DNA from: Actinomycetes bacterium
GTDB lineage: Bacteria; Actinomycetota; Acidimicrobiia; Acidimicrobiales; Palsa-688
Assembly (NCBI GenBank): GCA_021838445.1
Contig: JAKCDU010000005.1
Span: forward strand, 1-64,000
Reading direction: 5' to 3'
DNA: 64,000 nt
Position numbers and translations under genes: made by a program. Below the pieces are notes generated by a model. That model was not told the origin of the DNA, did no database searches, and saw only the letters and a program-made list of their open reading frames with translations. Positions 33,139 to 42,726 of this stretch are shown here, piece by piece. How positions within the stretch are numbered: the first letter of the stretch is position 1; each line of letters opens with the position of its first letter.

Positions 33139-36100
33139 TCAGCGGAAGTCCCGGGACCGCAGAAGGCCGTTCTGACCCAGCTCCAGGGGGCGGATACGTT
33201 CGGCCACCACGTTGATCACCGTCTCCACCCGCTCCAGCCGGCCGTCCACCACCAGAGCGGGGCTGGATCGGGCGACCTTGCGGTACCGGACCCAGGCTCC
33301 GGCGGAGCAGACCACGTTGATCAGTCCGGTTTCATCCTCCAGGTTCATGAAAGTCACACCTTGGGCGGTGGCCGGACGCTGGCGATGGGTCACCACTCCT
33401 GCCACCCTCACCCGCGCTCCGGCGGCCACCTCGGCCAGGCCGGCGGCGGTGACCACCCCCGCGGCGGCCAGGTCCGACCTCACGAACTCCGTCGGGTAGC
33501 GGTCCGGGGAGAGGCCGGTGGCCCACAGATCGGCCTGCAGGCCGTCCACCGGGGTCATCGACGGGAGGGAGGGGGCCTGCCCGCCGGTGGCCAGACCTCC
33601 CAGGCGAGCCTGTCGGGAGCGGCCCGGGCGGTCCCGGCCCGAGCCGCTCGGTCCGGCCGCGCCAGCCAGTGCCCCGGCGCTCCAGAGAGCGGCCCGGCGG
33701 GACAGGCCGAAACACTCGAAAGCACCGGCCGTGGCCAACGCCTCGGCCTGAGCCCGGCTGAGACCGGCCCGCTCCACCACGTCGGTCATGTCACGGTAGG
33801 GGCGACCGGCGGCGATGCGCTCAGCCACCCCGTCACCGATGGTCCTCACATACGACAGGCCGAGGCGCACCGCCGCCCCTCCCGCGCTCGACGGGGACCT
33901 CTCCAGCACGGACTTGGCGGCGCTGGCGTTGACATCGGGACGACGCACTTCGACACCGTGGCGGCGCGAGTCGGAGACGATGGTCTGAGGCGACCAGAAG
34001 CCCATCGGTTGGCCGTCGAGCAGGCCGGCGCAGAAGGCCGAGGGGTAATGGTGCTTGAGCCACGCCGAGGAGTACACGAGGTAGGCGAAGCTGACCGAAT
34101 GGCTCTCGGGGAAACCGAAGTTGGCGAAGGCCACCAGCTTGTCCCAGATGGCGTCGGCCACCGCGCCGGTGATGCCCCGCTCGGCCATCCCGAGGTAGAG
34201 CCTTTGGCGCAGAGCGGTCATCTTCTCCACGCTGCGCTTGGAGCCCATGGCCTGACGCAGCCGGTCGGATTCGGCTGGGGTGAAGCCGGCCACGTCTATG
34301 GCCATCTGCATGAGCTGTTCCTGGAAGAGGGGTACACCGAGGGTCTTGGCCAGGCTCTTCTCCAGCAGGGGGTGCAGGTAGGTGACCTCCTCGCGGCCGT
34401 TGCGCCGGCGGATGTAGGGATGCACCGAACCGCCCTGGATGGGCCCCGGCCGGATCAGGGCCACTTCCACCACCAGGTCGTAGAAGGTCCGGGGCTCGAG
34501 GCGCGGCAGGGTGGCCATCTGGGCCCGGCTCTCCACCTGGAACACGCCCACCGAGTCAGCCCGGCAGAGCATGTCGTAGACCGCCTCCTCCTGGGGGAGG
34601 TCGGCCAGGTCCACCTCCACCCCGTGGAAGGACTTCACGTGGTCCACGGCGGCGTGCAGGACGGTGAGCATGCCCAACCCCAGGAGGTCGAATTTGACCA
34701 GGCCGGCGGCGGCGCAGTCGTCCTTATCCCACTGCAGGACGCTGCGGTCGGCCATGCGGGCCCACTCCACCGGGCACACCTCGGCCACCGGGCGGTCGCA
34801 GATGACCATGCCCCCGGAATGGATGCCCAGGTGGCGGGGGAAGTGCTGGACCTGCCCGGCCAGGGCCATGACCGGCGGGGGGATCCCATGGTCGGGCTGG
34901 GCGGCCGTGGCCGACAAAGGGCCCCATGCGTCCACCTGCTTCGACCAGGCGTCGAGCTGACCGGCCGCGGCGCCGAGAGCTCTGCCCATGTCCCGAACGG
35001 CCGATTTCGGCCGGTAGGTGATGACGTTGGCCACCTGAGCCGCCGCTCCCCGCCCGTAGCGCCGGTAGACGTACTGGATGGCCTCCTCTCTCCGGCCGCT
35101 CTCTATGTCAACGTCGATGTCAGGCGGACCGTCGCGCTCGGGCGACAGGAACCGCTCGAACAGCAGACCCAGAGCCACCGCGTCGGCCTTGGTGATGCCG
35201 AGGGCGTAACACACCGCAGAGTTGGCTGCCGAACCCCGCCCCTGGCAGAAGATGTCATGGGTCCTGCAGAACTCGACGATGTCCCACACGATGAGGAAGT
35301 AGCCGGCGAACCCCAGTTGCTCGATCATGTCGAGCTCGTAGTCGATCTGCGGCCAAGCCCTCGGATGACGCGGTGCCGCCCGGGGTCCGTACCGGCGGGT
35401 CGCTCCTTGCTCGGTGAGATGGCGCAGCCAGGTCATCTCGCTGTGTCCGTCGGGCACCGGCCAGGGGGGCAGCTTGGGAGCGACCAGGGCCAGGTCGAAA
35501 GCACAGTCCCGGGCCACCTCGACCGACCTCTCGACCACTCCGGGGTAGCGGGCGAAACGGCGAAGCTGCTCTCCCCCACTGCGCAGGTGGGCCGCCGCCG
35601 CAGCCGGCAACCAGCCGTCCATCTCGTCCAGGCTGCGACGGGCCCGTACGGCGGCCAGCGCAGTGGCCAGAGGGCGACGTGACGGATGGTGGTAGTGGAC
35701 ATTGTTGGTAGCCACGATGGGCGCCCCGGCCCGGGCCGCCATCCTCACCAGCACGTCGTTACGGGTGGAATCGAGAGGATCACCGTGATCCCACAGCTCC
35801 ACCACCACCTGATCGGTACCGAACAGGCTCTGGAGGCGACGGAGCTCCGCGGCCGCCCGGTTGGGCCCGTGCTCCATCAGGGTGGAAGGCACGATGCCCT
35901 TGCGGCAACCGGTGAGGACCATCCAATGGTCACATGTCCCCCCGGTGGTCTGAGCGACCCGGATGGGAGAGGCCCCGAAGTCGGGTTGACCACCCGACCC
36001 TATGGCCGAGAGGAGCTCGAGGTCCACCAGGGGCCGCCCCTTGCCCCCGCCCTGCAGATGGGCCACCGAGATGGCCCGGCACAGCCTGGTGTAGCCCTCG

Positions 36101-36549
36101 GGGTCCCGGGCCAGGATCAGCAGGTGGGTGCCCTCGGGATCGGCCACCCCGTGCTGCGGGCGGCTCAGGCCGACCGACAGCTCCGCTCCGAACACCGTCG
36201 GCAGGCCCACGGCACGGGCCGCCTCGGCGAATCGGACCACCCCGTACATACCGTCGTGGTCGGTCAACGCCAACCCCTCGAGCCCCAACCGGGTGGCTTC
36301 TTCCACCAGCTCCTCGGGGTGTGACGCCCCGTCGAGAAAGGAGAAGTTGGAATGGCAGTGAAGCTCGGCGTAGGCAACGGACTCACTCCGGCCTGGGCGT
36401 CCGAGACCGGAGGGCGGCTGATAAGCAGGTCTCTTGCAGGACCAGGCCGGGGAGTCCCCGCCGTCACCCTGAGATGGGAACGGCCGAGCCCGCCCCGAGA
36501 TGACCGCCTCGAGGTGCTTCCATGGAACGGGCGGGTTCTCGTAGCCCAC
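33139..36549 (-). CDS. dnaE2: error-prone DNA polymerase DnaE2
   Basis: A 1136-residue C-family polymerase. Residues 1-60 hold the DnaE2-specific leader (YENPPVPWKHLEAVISGR), then the PHP domain (ELHCHSNFSFLDGA), palm acidic residues in PDIDVD (D477, D479, D481), fingers, and a C-terminal OB domain (VRVAGVVTHRQRPATAQG). Together with ImuA' and ImuB it performs induced translesion synthesis in actinobacteria. GTG 36549 is chosen because the leader is conserved and a LexA box lies 12 nt upstream; further upstream the frame is open but not conserved. It is divergent from the PBP gene. Confidence 0.95.
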   Translation of the reverse strand: MGYENPPVPWKHLEAVISGRARPFPSQGDGGDSPAWSCKRPAYQPPSGLGRPGRSESVAYAELHCHSNFSFLDGASHPEELVEEATRLGLEGLALTDHDGMYGVVRFAEAARAVGLPTVFGAELSVGLSRPQHGVADPEGTHLLILARDPEGYTRLCRAISVAHLQGGGKGRPLVDLELLSAIGSGGQPDFGASPIRVAQTTGGTCDHWMVLTGCRKGIVPSTLMEHGPNRAAAELRRLQSLFGTDQVVVELWDHGDPLDSTRNDVLVRMAARAGAPIVATNNVHYHHPSRRPLATALAAVRARRSLDEMDGWLPAAAAAHLRSGGEQLRRFARYPGVVERSVEVARDCAFDLALVAPKLPPWPVPDGHSEMTWLRHLTEQGATRRYGPRAAPRHPRAWPQIDYELDMIEQLGFAGYFLIVWDIVEFCRTHDIFCQGRGSAANSAVCYALGITKADAVALGLLFERFLSPERDGPPDIDVDIESGRREEAIQYVYRRYGRGAAAQVANVITYRPKSAVRDMGRALGAAAGQLDAWSKQVDAWGPLSATAAQPDHGIPPPVMALAGQVQHFPRHLGIHSGGMVICDRPVAEVCPVEWARMADRSVLQWDKDDCAAAGLVKFDLLGLGMLTVLHAAVDHVKSFHGVEVDLADLPQEEAVYDMLCRADSVGVFQVESRAQMATLPRLEPRTFYDLVVEVALIRPGPIQGGSVHPYIRRRNGREEVTYLHPLLEKSLAKTLGVPLFQEQLMQMAIDVAGFTPAESDRLRQAMGSKRSVEKMTALRQRLYLGMAERGITGAVADAIWDKLVAFANFGFPESHSVSFAYLVYSSAWLKHHYPSAFCAGLLDGQPMGFWSPQTIVSDSRRHGVEVRRPDVNASAAKSVLERSPSSAGGAAVRLGLSYVRTIGDGVAERIAAGRPYRDMTDVVERAGLSRAQAEALATAGAFECFGLSRRAALWSAGALAGAAGPSGSGRDRPGRSRQARLGGLATGGQAPSLPSMTPVDGLQADLWATGLSPDRYPTEFVRSDLAAAGVVTAAGLAEVAAGARVRVAGVVTHRQRPATAQGVTFMNLEDETGLINVVCSAGAWVRYRKVARSSPALVVDGRLERVETVINVVAERIRPLELGQNGLLRSRDFR

Positions 36550-36561
36550 CCCGCCAATATA

Positions 36562-36577
36562 TCGAACATATGTTCGA
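36562..36577. promoter_or_regulatory. LexA (SOS) box of dnaE2
   Basis: The perfect 16-bp palindrome TCGAACATATGTTCGA matches the actinobacterial/Gram-positive LexA consensus CGAACNNNNGTTCG in every fixed position. It ends 12 nt upstream of the dnaE2 GTG, where LexA would block transcription start or elongation. It also lies 51 nt upstream of the divergent PBP start, so that gene might be affected too. Confidence 0.93.
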
Positions 36578-36628
36578 TATACCCACTGGATTCCGTCTCC
36601 CCCGTCCCGGCCGCTACCTTCTACCGGC

Positions 36629-38521
36629 GTGCGCGGTCGGCGGCGCCGTAGGGCGGGTTCGCTTCTCCTGATGACGACCCTGTCGACCTCCCTGCTCGCA
36701 TCCTGCACGGGTCACGGCCGCGACGCCGCGACCACGGTGGCAGCCTTCCTGACCGCGTGGCAGGGCAACGACGCCGCCGCGCTCTCCTCCTTGGTGGACC
36801 ACCCACCTCCCGACCTGGCGGCCACCCTCGCCGGCATCACCGCCGGGCTGCACGCCTCATCGGTGTCGCGAAGCTCGGGGCCGGTCACCCTCCACGGCTC
36901 CACCGGCCAGACCACCGTCGTTTCCTCCTACGACCTGCCCGGTCTCGGTCCCTGGCGGATCAGCTCGACCCTCGGCCTGGTGGAGCACTCGGGCAACTGG
37001 GAGGTGGCCTGGTCCCCGACCGCGGTGGCCCCTCAGCTGGGAGCGGGGCAGAAGCTGAAGCTCGTCTACGACTGGCCGGCGCGCGCCGACATCCTCGGCG
37101 CCGGCGGCGCCCCGCTCACCGTGGCCCAGCCCCAGGTGGTCGTAGGTGTCGAGGGCCTCCGCATCAGCGACCCGGCGGCCCTGCGCGCCGTGCTGACCTC
37201 GGCCGGCGCCAGCCCGGCCGAGGTGGACACCGCTCTCAGCGCGGCGACCGCCCACCCGAGCTTCTTCGAGCCGGTGTTGGTCCTGAGCGAAGCCGCCTAC
37301 AACGCGCTCGGCGGCGACCAGAGCGCCCTCTACCGGACACCGGGAACCCTGTTCCGCCCCACCTCCGCCCGAGCTGCGCTGACCCCCGGCCTGGCCGCCC
37401 ATCTGGTCGGCGCCACCGGGCCCATCACCGCGGCCGAGCTGGCCCAACTCGGGCCGCCCTACGACGCGTCGGACACGGTGGGCCAGTCGGGCCTGGAAGC
37501 GGTCTACGAGAAGCAGCTCGCCGGTCGACCCGGGGGTCGCATCCTGGTCGTGGACCCGTCCGGCCGGACCTCCTCGACCGTGGCCGCCATCGCCCCCGTC
37601 GCCGGACGGCCCGTGCTCACCAGCATCGACCCCGCCGTGCAGCAGGCCGCCGAGGCGGCCATGGCTGCGGTGCCGGGTACTGCCGCACTGGTGGCCGTGA
37701 GCGTCAGCACCGGTCAGGTGCTGGCTTCGGTCAGCAACCCCGAGACCGCGCCCTTCGACGCCGCCCTGAGCGGGACCTTCCCTCCGGGCTCCACATTCAA
37801 GGTCCTCACCTCGACCGCCCTGTTCGGCGCCGGGCTGTCACCGGGGTCGCCGGCCAGCTGCCCCGATCAGATCGTCGCCGGCGGCCGCCCGTTCCACAAC
37901 GCCGGGGGAGAGCATCCGGTCAGCGACATCCTGGGCGCCTTCGCCGAGTCGTGCAACACGGCGTTCATCCAACTCGCCGAAGCCCGACTGAACGCCTCGT
38001 CGTTCACCGCCGTGGCCTCGCTGTACGGGCTCGGCCAGACCGTGCAGATGGGCTACCCGGCGTTCGCCGGCCAGGTACCCGCCCCGACCGACGGGGCCGA
38101 CCTCGCGGCCACCGCCATCGGCCAGGGCGGGGTGCTCCTCTCCCCTCTCAACATGGCCACGGTGGCCGCCGACGTGGCCCGCGGGGCCGTGCTACCCGCC
38201 CGGCTGGTCAGCGGCGCCCCCGACGACCGCACCGCTCCCGCGCCCCTCCCCGCGCCGACCGTCTCGGGTCTTCAGACCATGATGGCCGCAGTCGTCACCT
38301 CCGGCACGGCCGCCGGCACCGGCCTCCCGTCGGGCACCTACGCCAAGACCGGCACTGCCGAGTACGGCAGCGGCAACCCACTACCCACGGACGCCTGGCT
38401 CATGGGCTGGCACGGTGACGTGGCCTTCGCCATGGTGGAGGAGGACAGCCACGGGGACGGCGGGCCGGTGGACGGCCCGGTGGTGGCCCGCTTCCTAGAC
38501 GCTCTGGCCCCGACCGGCTGA
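36629..38521 (+). CDS. penicillin-binding lipoprotein (class B PBP with MecA_N domain)
   Basis: A 630-residue transpeptidase. A basic n-region and hydrophobic stretch end in the lipobox LASC, so a lipid anchor replaces the usual membrane helix. An NTF2-like MecA_N domain and a dimer domain precede the transpeptidase motifs S388-T-F-K391, S441-C-N443 and K573-T-G575, all intact. The arrangement matches the mycobacterial PBP-lipo (Rv2864c) type, which crosslinks peptidoglycan during septation and can decide beta-lactam sensitivity. Start GTG 36629. Divergent from dnaE2, 79 bp apart. Confidence 0.9.
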   Translation: MRGRRRRRAGSLLLMTTLSTSLLASCTGHGRDAATTVAAFLTAWQGNDAAALSSLVDHPPPDLAATLAGITAGLHASSVSRSSGPVTLHGSTGQTTVVSSYDLPGLGPWRISSTLGLVEHSGNWEVAWSPTAVAPQLGAGQKLKLVYDWPARADILGAGGAPLTVAQPQVVVGVEGLRISDPAALRAVLTSAGASPAEVDTALSAATAHPSFFEPVLVLSEAAYNALGGDQSALYRTPGTLFRPTSARAALTPGLAAHLVGATGPITAAELAQLGPPYDASDTVGQSGLEAVYEKQLAGRPGGRILVVDPSGRTSSTVAAIAPVAGRPVLTSIDPAVQQAAEAAMAAVPGTAALVAVSVSTGQVLASVSNPETAPFDAALSGTFPPGSTFKVLTSTALFGAGLSPGSPASCPDQIVAGGRPFHNAGGEHPVSDILGAFAESCNTAFIQLAEARLNASSFTAVASLYGLGQTVQMGYPAFAGQVPAPTDGADLAATAIGQGGVLLSPLNMATVAADVARGAVLPARLVSGAPDDRTAPAPLPAPTVSGLQTMMAAVVTSGTAAGTGLPSGTYAKTGTAEYGSGNPLPTDAWLMGWHGDVAFAMVEEDSHGDGGPVDGPVVARFLDALAPTG

Positions 38522-38553
38522 GAAGCGCCGCCGACCTGCGCGAAGCTGCCCTG

Positions 38554-39732
38554 GTGGCCACATTCATCCGACGGTTCGACGTGGGATCACCGCAGCCGGG
38601 AACGCTGAGGTTGGCCGTCAAGGACATCATCGACATGGTCGGCGTCCAGACGACCTGCGGTTCGAGGGTCCTGGCCGAGACCCGTCCGGTCGCCACCGCC
38701 GACGCGGCGTGCCTGGCTGCCATCCGGGCCGAGGAGAAGGCCGGTCGGCTGGTGATCGTCGGCCGGACCAACCTGCACGAACTGGCTTTCGGAGTGTCTG
38801 GCGTGAACCCGTGGTTCGGCACGCCGACCAACCCTATCGATCCGGGGCGGGTGCCCGGCGGCTCCTCGAGCGGCTCAGCCGTGGCCGTCGCCGCGGGCGA
38901 TGCCGATGTCGCCCTCGGGACCGACACCGGTGGCTCCATCCGCATCCCGGCGGCGTGCTGCGGGGTCGTGGGGTTGAAGACGACCAGAGGGAGGATCAGC
39001 CTGAGCGGCGTGGACCCCCTCGGTCCGTCGCTGGACACCGTGGGACCCATGGCCGCCACGGTCGAGGCCACCGCCCGCGGCATGTGCCTGCTCGAACCGA
39101 CCTTCACCTGGCGCGACCACCCACCGGCCCGGCGCGTCGCCCGCTTCCGGCCACCCGCCGACCGCTGGATAGATCAGGCCATCGACGAGCGGCTGGCGGC
39201 ATGGGCGGCGGCCGCACCCGGGCGGCAGGTGACCGACGTGACCCTCAGCGGCTTCGACACGGCCACCGAAGCGCTCGCGGTCATCCTGGCCCGCGAAGCG
39301 TGGCTGGTGCGGGCGGAGCTGTGGTCGGCCCACGCCGGCGAACTGACCCCCGACGTGGCCTCCCGCCTCCAGTCCGGGGCGCAGGTGAGCAGCGAGGCCC
39401 ACGCCCGAGCCCGAACCGTAGGCCACCACTGGGCCGACGAACTGTCAGAGGTCCTTCGTTCCTTCGACGTGGTCGCCCTGCCCGTCCTGGCGTCGGAGCC
39501 GCCCCGCTTGGAGGACGCCGGCCGGGTGACCTCCATCCGCTACACCGGTCCGTTCAATCTCTCCGGCGGGCCGGCCCTGGCTCTCCCCGTGAGTCGCCCC
39601 GAGGACCGCTTCCCGGCCAGCTTGCAGCTGGTCGGCGGCCACGACTCTGAGGCCATGCTCCTGTCCACTGCCCGGACGCTCGAAGAGGTCACCCCGCCGA
39701 GCCCGGTTCGTCCTTCGGGCCGGGAGCCGTGA
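38554..39732 (+). CDS. amidase signature family enzyme
   Basis: A 392-residue amidase. The Ser-cisSer-Lys triad is visible: Lys in VKDIID, the cis-Ser in PGGSSSG and the nucleophile in GTDTGGSIRIPA. It is shorter than GatA (about 480 residues) and closer to allophanate hydrolase/AtzF-like or single-domain amidases. It hydrolyses an amide; the substrate is unknown. The start GTG 38554 follows the PBP stop by 32 nt, and the ceramidase gene overlaps its stop by 4 nt (GTGA), so all three probably form an operon. Confidence 0.85.
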   Translation: MATFIRRFDVGSPQPGTLRLAVKDIIDMVGVQTTCGSRVLAETRPVATADAACLAAIRAEEKAGRLVIVGRTNLHELAFGVSGVNPWFGTPTNPIDPGRVPGGSSSGSAVAVAAGDADVALGTDTGGSIRIPAACCGVVGLKTTRGRISLSGVDPLGPSLDTVGPMAATVEATARGMCLLEPTFTWRDHPPARRVARFRPPADRWIDQAIDERLAAWAAAAPGRQVTDVTLSGFDTATEALAVILAREAWLVRAELWSAHAGELTPDVASRLQSGAQVSSEAHARARTVGHHWADELSEVLRSFDVVALPVLASEPPRLEDAGRVTSIRYTGPFNLSGGPALALPVSRPEDRFPASLQLVGGHDSEAMLLSTARTLEEVTPPSPVRPSGREP

Positions 39733-41759
39733 ACCGGGGGGAGGCGGCTCCTCGAGCCATCGGTCGCTTCCTGGAGGCGGCCGGGGCCGACCCCGAGCCC
39801 GGGCGGCGGCCCCGCCGGGTCCCGCTCCCGGTCCCAGTGCCGCCGGCCTCGCTCCCCGACCTCCCCCTCCTCCTGGCGGGCGCCGCCGAGGTGGACATCA
39901 CACCTCCGCCGGGGATGCCCAAGTCGGGCCACTCGCGCAACGCCCAGGACGGGACCGGGGTCCGGACCCGACTGCGGGCCCGGGTCATCCACCTGAGAGC
40001 GGGGAGGACCTCCGTGGCTCTGGTCGCCACCGACCTGCACGCCGGTTCGGCTCTGGTGCACTCGCTGGTGGCCGATACCATCCGCCACACCACCGACGTT
40101 CCAAGAGCCGGACTGTTCCTCGGAGCCACCCACACCCATGCCGGGCCGGGGCAGTTCCATGGATCGGATTTCTACAACCGGTGGGCTTCCAACCGACCGG
40201 GAATGGACCCCGCCTTCACCGCCTACCTGGCGACGCGCATAAGCGATGCCATCGCCGAGGCCTGCGCGCGACGGGAACCGGCGAGAGTCGCGTTCGGCTC
40301 GGCCGAAGTATGGGGCTTCACCCGGAACCGGTCCCTGGCCGCGCACGTGCGCAACGGGACCGTGTCCGACAAACGCACCGGTGCCTACCGCCGCTACGCC
40401 GCCGTGAACCCCTGGCTGCACCTGCTGCGCGTCGACACCTCCGCCGGCGCCTGGGGCGGGCGGGGGTCACCCCTGGCGGCGCTGGCCTTCTTCTCCATTC
40501 ACGGAACCGGGATCTCCCGGCGCGACCCGGCCTACAACGCCGACGTGTGGGCGTACCTCACCGGTCGGATGGCGCAGCAGATCGAGGCTAGAACCGGGAC
40601 CCGGCCGGTCTGCGCCGCGGTGGAGGGCACCCACGGTGACATGACCCCCGCGGTTCGGCCCGGCCTACTCGTCTACCACGAGGCCGAAAGGGTCGGGTCC
40701 GGTATCGGTGAAGCCGCGTCCGAGCTTCACGACCGGCTCGAAGGCGGCCTGTCCGATCGGGTCCGACTGGCCACCGGCTACCGGGAGGTCGACCTGGCGA
40801 CCGGGCCCGTGTTCGCAGGGGTGCGCCTGCCCAACCCGGCGGTGGGCGCGGCCAAGATCGCCGGGGCGGTGGAGAACTCCACCCCCGTCGTCGACCGCCT
40901 CCCCCTCTTCCGTCCCGGTAACCCCAAGCCGGCGACGTGGTCCCACTCATCTCAGGGAGCCAAGTGGATACTGGGCGGCCGGCGCCTCCAGGAGAGGCTG
41001 GCCCCCCTGCGGGCGTTCCCCCGGGTGCTCCCCGTGCAGGTGGTGGTGGTCGGGGCGATGACCCTGCTCGCCCTCCCCTTCGAAGTGACCGTAGGCGCCG
41101 GGCAGCGACTCGAGGCCGACCTGGCGGCGAGCCGCCCCCCGGGTGGCCGGACGGTGATCTCCTCGGTGGCCAACGACTACTGGGACTACCTCACCACGGC
41201 CGAGGAGTACGCGGTGCAGTGCTACGAGGGGGCCAGCAACCTCTTCGGCCCGCAGACCCTCGACTTCGTATCCGCCGTCTCGGTGGACCTCGCCACCCGG
41301 GTCCAGCGCGCCGAAGTGGTGGACCTGCCCGACGGACCCCGGGAGTTCCGTGGCCTGGTCCGGCGCTATCTTCCCGACCGGTTGAGCCCGGCGCCGGCGC
41401 CGGGGCCGGTCCTCTCCCCCGCCACTTTCGTCGAGGCCGACCGGGAGGAGGACGGCTACTGGGAGACGACCTGGAGCGGACCTGCGCCTGGCGCCCTGGC
41501 GTGGGACCACCCTCTCGTCCGAGTGGAGCGAGAGGGTGGTGACGGGGGCTGGTCGACAGCCCACGACCCCACCGGGGCGGTCACCGACTCGGGCTGGCAC
41601 CTTGGGGTGTTCCATCTCGGAGAGGACCGCGACCTATCCGGGCTCCACCGCTACGCCGCCCGCTGGTATCAGCCTCCACTGGGTCGGCCCGGACACCACC
41701 GCTTCGTGCTCGAGGCCAACGGTCGCCCCTTCGAGGTACCGGGCGCCTCTTTCGACTAG
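39729..41759 (+). CDS. neutral/alkaline ceramidase
   Basis: A 676-residue neutral ceramidase. AGAAEVDITPP opens the domain, GATHTHAGPG carries zinc ligands, EGTHGDMTPA corresponds to the G-D-V-S-P motif with the catalytic Ser position occupied by Thr, and SSVANDYWDYLTTAEEYAVQ followed by YEGASNLFGP is strongly conserved. The family cleaves the N-acyl bond of ceramide. No signal peptide is visible, unlike most bacterial homologues. It overlaps the amidase gene and is followed by an Aur1-like PAP2 enzyme. The Ser-to-Thr difference makes exact substrate activity uncertain. Confidence 0.82.
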   Translation: MNRGEAAPRAIGRFLEAAGADPEPGRRPRRVPLPVPVPPASLPDLPLLLAGAAEVDITPPPGMPKSGHSRNAQDGTGVRTRLRARVIHLRAGRTSVALVATDLHAGSALVHSLVADTIRHTTDVPRAGLFLGATHTHAGPGQFHGSDFYNRWASNRPGMDPAFTAYLATRISDAIAEACARREPARVAFGSAEVWGFTRNRSLAAHVRNGTVSDKRTGAYRRYAAVNPWLHLLRVDTSAGAWGGRGSPLAALAFFSIHGTGISRRDPAYNADVWAYLTGRMAQQIEARTGTRPVCAAVEGTHGDMTPAVRPGLLVYHEAERVGSGIGEAASELHDRLEGGLSDRVRLATGYREVDLATGPVFAGVRLPNPAVGAAKIAGAVENSTPVVDRLPLFRPGNPKPATWSHSSQGAKWILGGRRLQERLAPLRAFPRVLPVQVVVVGAMTLLALPFEVTVGAGQRLEADLAASRPPGGRTVISSVANDYWDYLTTAEEYAVQCYEGASNLFGPQTLDFVSAVSVDLATRVQRAEVVDLPDGPREFRGLVRRYLPDRLSPAPAPGPVLSPATFVEADREEDGYWETTWSGPAPGALAWDHPLVRVEREGGDGGWSTAHDPTGAVTDSGWHLGVFHLGEDRDLSGLHRYAARWYQPPLGRPGHHRFVLEANGRPFEVPGASFD

Positions 41760-41835
41760 ACGGAGCAGAGCTCGGATAGGCCGGCTGCGGGGCGCCCCCC
41801 TCCCCCCGTGGTGTCGCTTTAGACTCGACGGGAAC

Positions 41836-42726
41836 ATGGCGCTGGAGGAGGAGACGACGGTCGGGCATTCGTCACCGGCCCGAACCGCAGCCCCTCCACC
41901 CGGGCCCGACTCCCCTCCTCCGGCCGGTCGTCCGGCGGCGCTGTTGGCCGCCCTTCGGCGCCGGGTGACCGGGCCGCGGCCCCCGGTGTGGATGGAACTG
42001 GCGGTCATCGTCTGGCTGTCGTGGATCTACGACGACATCAACAATCTGTCACCTCTGCGCGTGGGGCAGGCCCTGGCCAACGGTCGTTTCCTGTTGCACG
42101 TGGAGACGACCCTGCACCTGGACCCCGAAGCCTTCCTGGATCATTGGCTGGCGGGCCACAGGACTCTGGGCTGGATCGCCGGCACCTACTACGACAACGC
42201 CCACTTCGTGACCACCTTCGGGATGCTGATCCTCCTGTGGTGGAAGTTCCCCTCCAGGTACCGACCGCTCCGGAACGGATTGGTCCTGACCAACCTGGCC
42301 GCCATGCTGGTCTTCTGGACCGAGCCGACCGCCCCTCCCCGGCTCATTGACCCGAGTCGCTTCATCGACATCGTAGGTCAGAGCCATTCGTTCGGCTCCT
42401 GGCACACCGGGGCGCTGGCCACCGCGGCCGACCAGCTGGCGGCCATGCCGTCGATGCATCTCGGTTGGGCGGCATGGTCGGCTTATGCGGCCTGGTGCGT
42501 GCTGCCTCGAGGGCGGGCCCGATGGCTGGTATGGCTCTACCCGGCCCTCACCGCCGCCACCGTTCTGGCCACCGGCAACCACTATGTCCTCGATGTCGTG
42601 GGTGGGGTGGTGGTATTCGCGCTGTCGCAGATGGTCGCCGAGCGCTGGAGCGGGTGGTGGGCCGCCCGGGAGGCCCATCGAGCTCTGACCCGCGCCAACC
42701 TCGCAGCTGGAGGGGATCACTCGTAG
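41836..42726 (+). CDS. PAP2 superfamily membrane protein, Aur1/Ipt1-like
   Basis: A 296-residue membrane protein. A Pro-rich N-terminus precedes about six membrane segments. FWTEPTAPPRL, AAMPSMHLGWA and ATGNHYVLDVVGG are the three motifs of the PAP2_3 (inositolphosphotransferase/Aur1) group rather than of ordinary phosphatidate phosphatases. Eukaryotic Aur1 transfers phosphoinositol to ceramide; mycobacterial relatives act on lipid-linked sugars or phosphoinositol. The adjacent ceramidase makes a sphingolipid-like substrate conceivable. ATG 41836 precedes the conserved part. Its last 10 nt overlap imuB. Confidence 0.8.
   Translation: MALEEETTVGHSSPARTAAPPPGPDSPPPAGRPAALLAALRRRVTGPRPPVWMELAVIVWLSWIYDDINNLSPLRVGQALANGRFLLHVETTLHLDPEAFLDHWLAGHRTLGWIAGTYYDNAHFVTTFGMLILLWWKFPSRYRPLRNGLVLTNLAAMLVFWTEPTAPPRLIDPSRFIDIVGQSHSFGSWHTGALATAADQLAAMPSMHLGWAAWSAYAAWCVLPRGRARWLVWLYPALTAATVLATGNHYVLDVVGGVVVFALSQMVAERWSGWWAAREAHRALTRANLAAGGDHS

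Noticed and set aside
30413-33175. 920-residue open frame antisense to the ECF fusion and ApbE-like genes
   Set aside because: It crosses several real genes and is low complexity without conserved motifs.
36264-36569. Open frame whose ATG lies inside the dnaE2 LexA box
   Set aside because: It runs inside the dnaE2 5' end in another frame. The dnaE2 leader in the true frame matches the conserved DnaE2 N-terminus, and the palindrome is explained as an SOS box.
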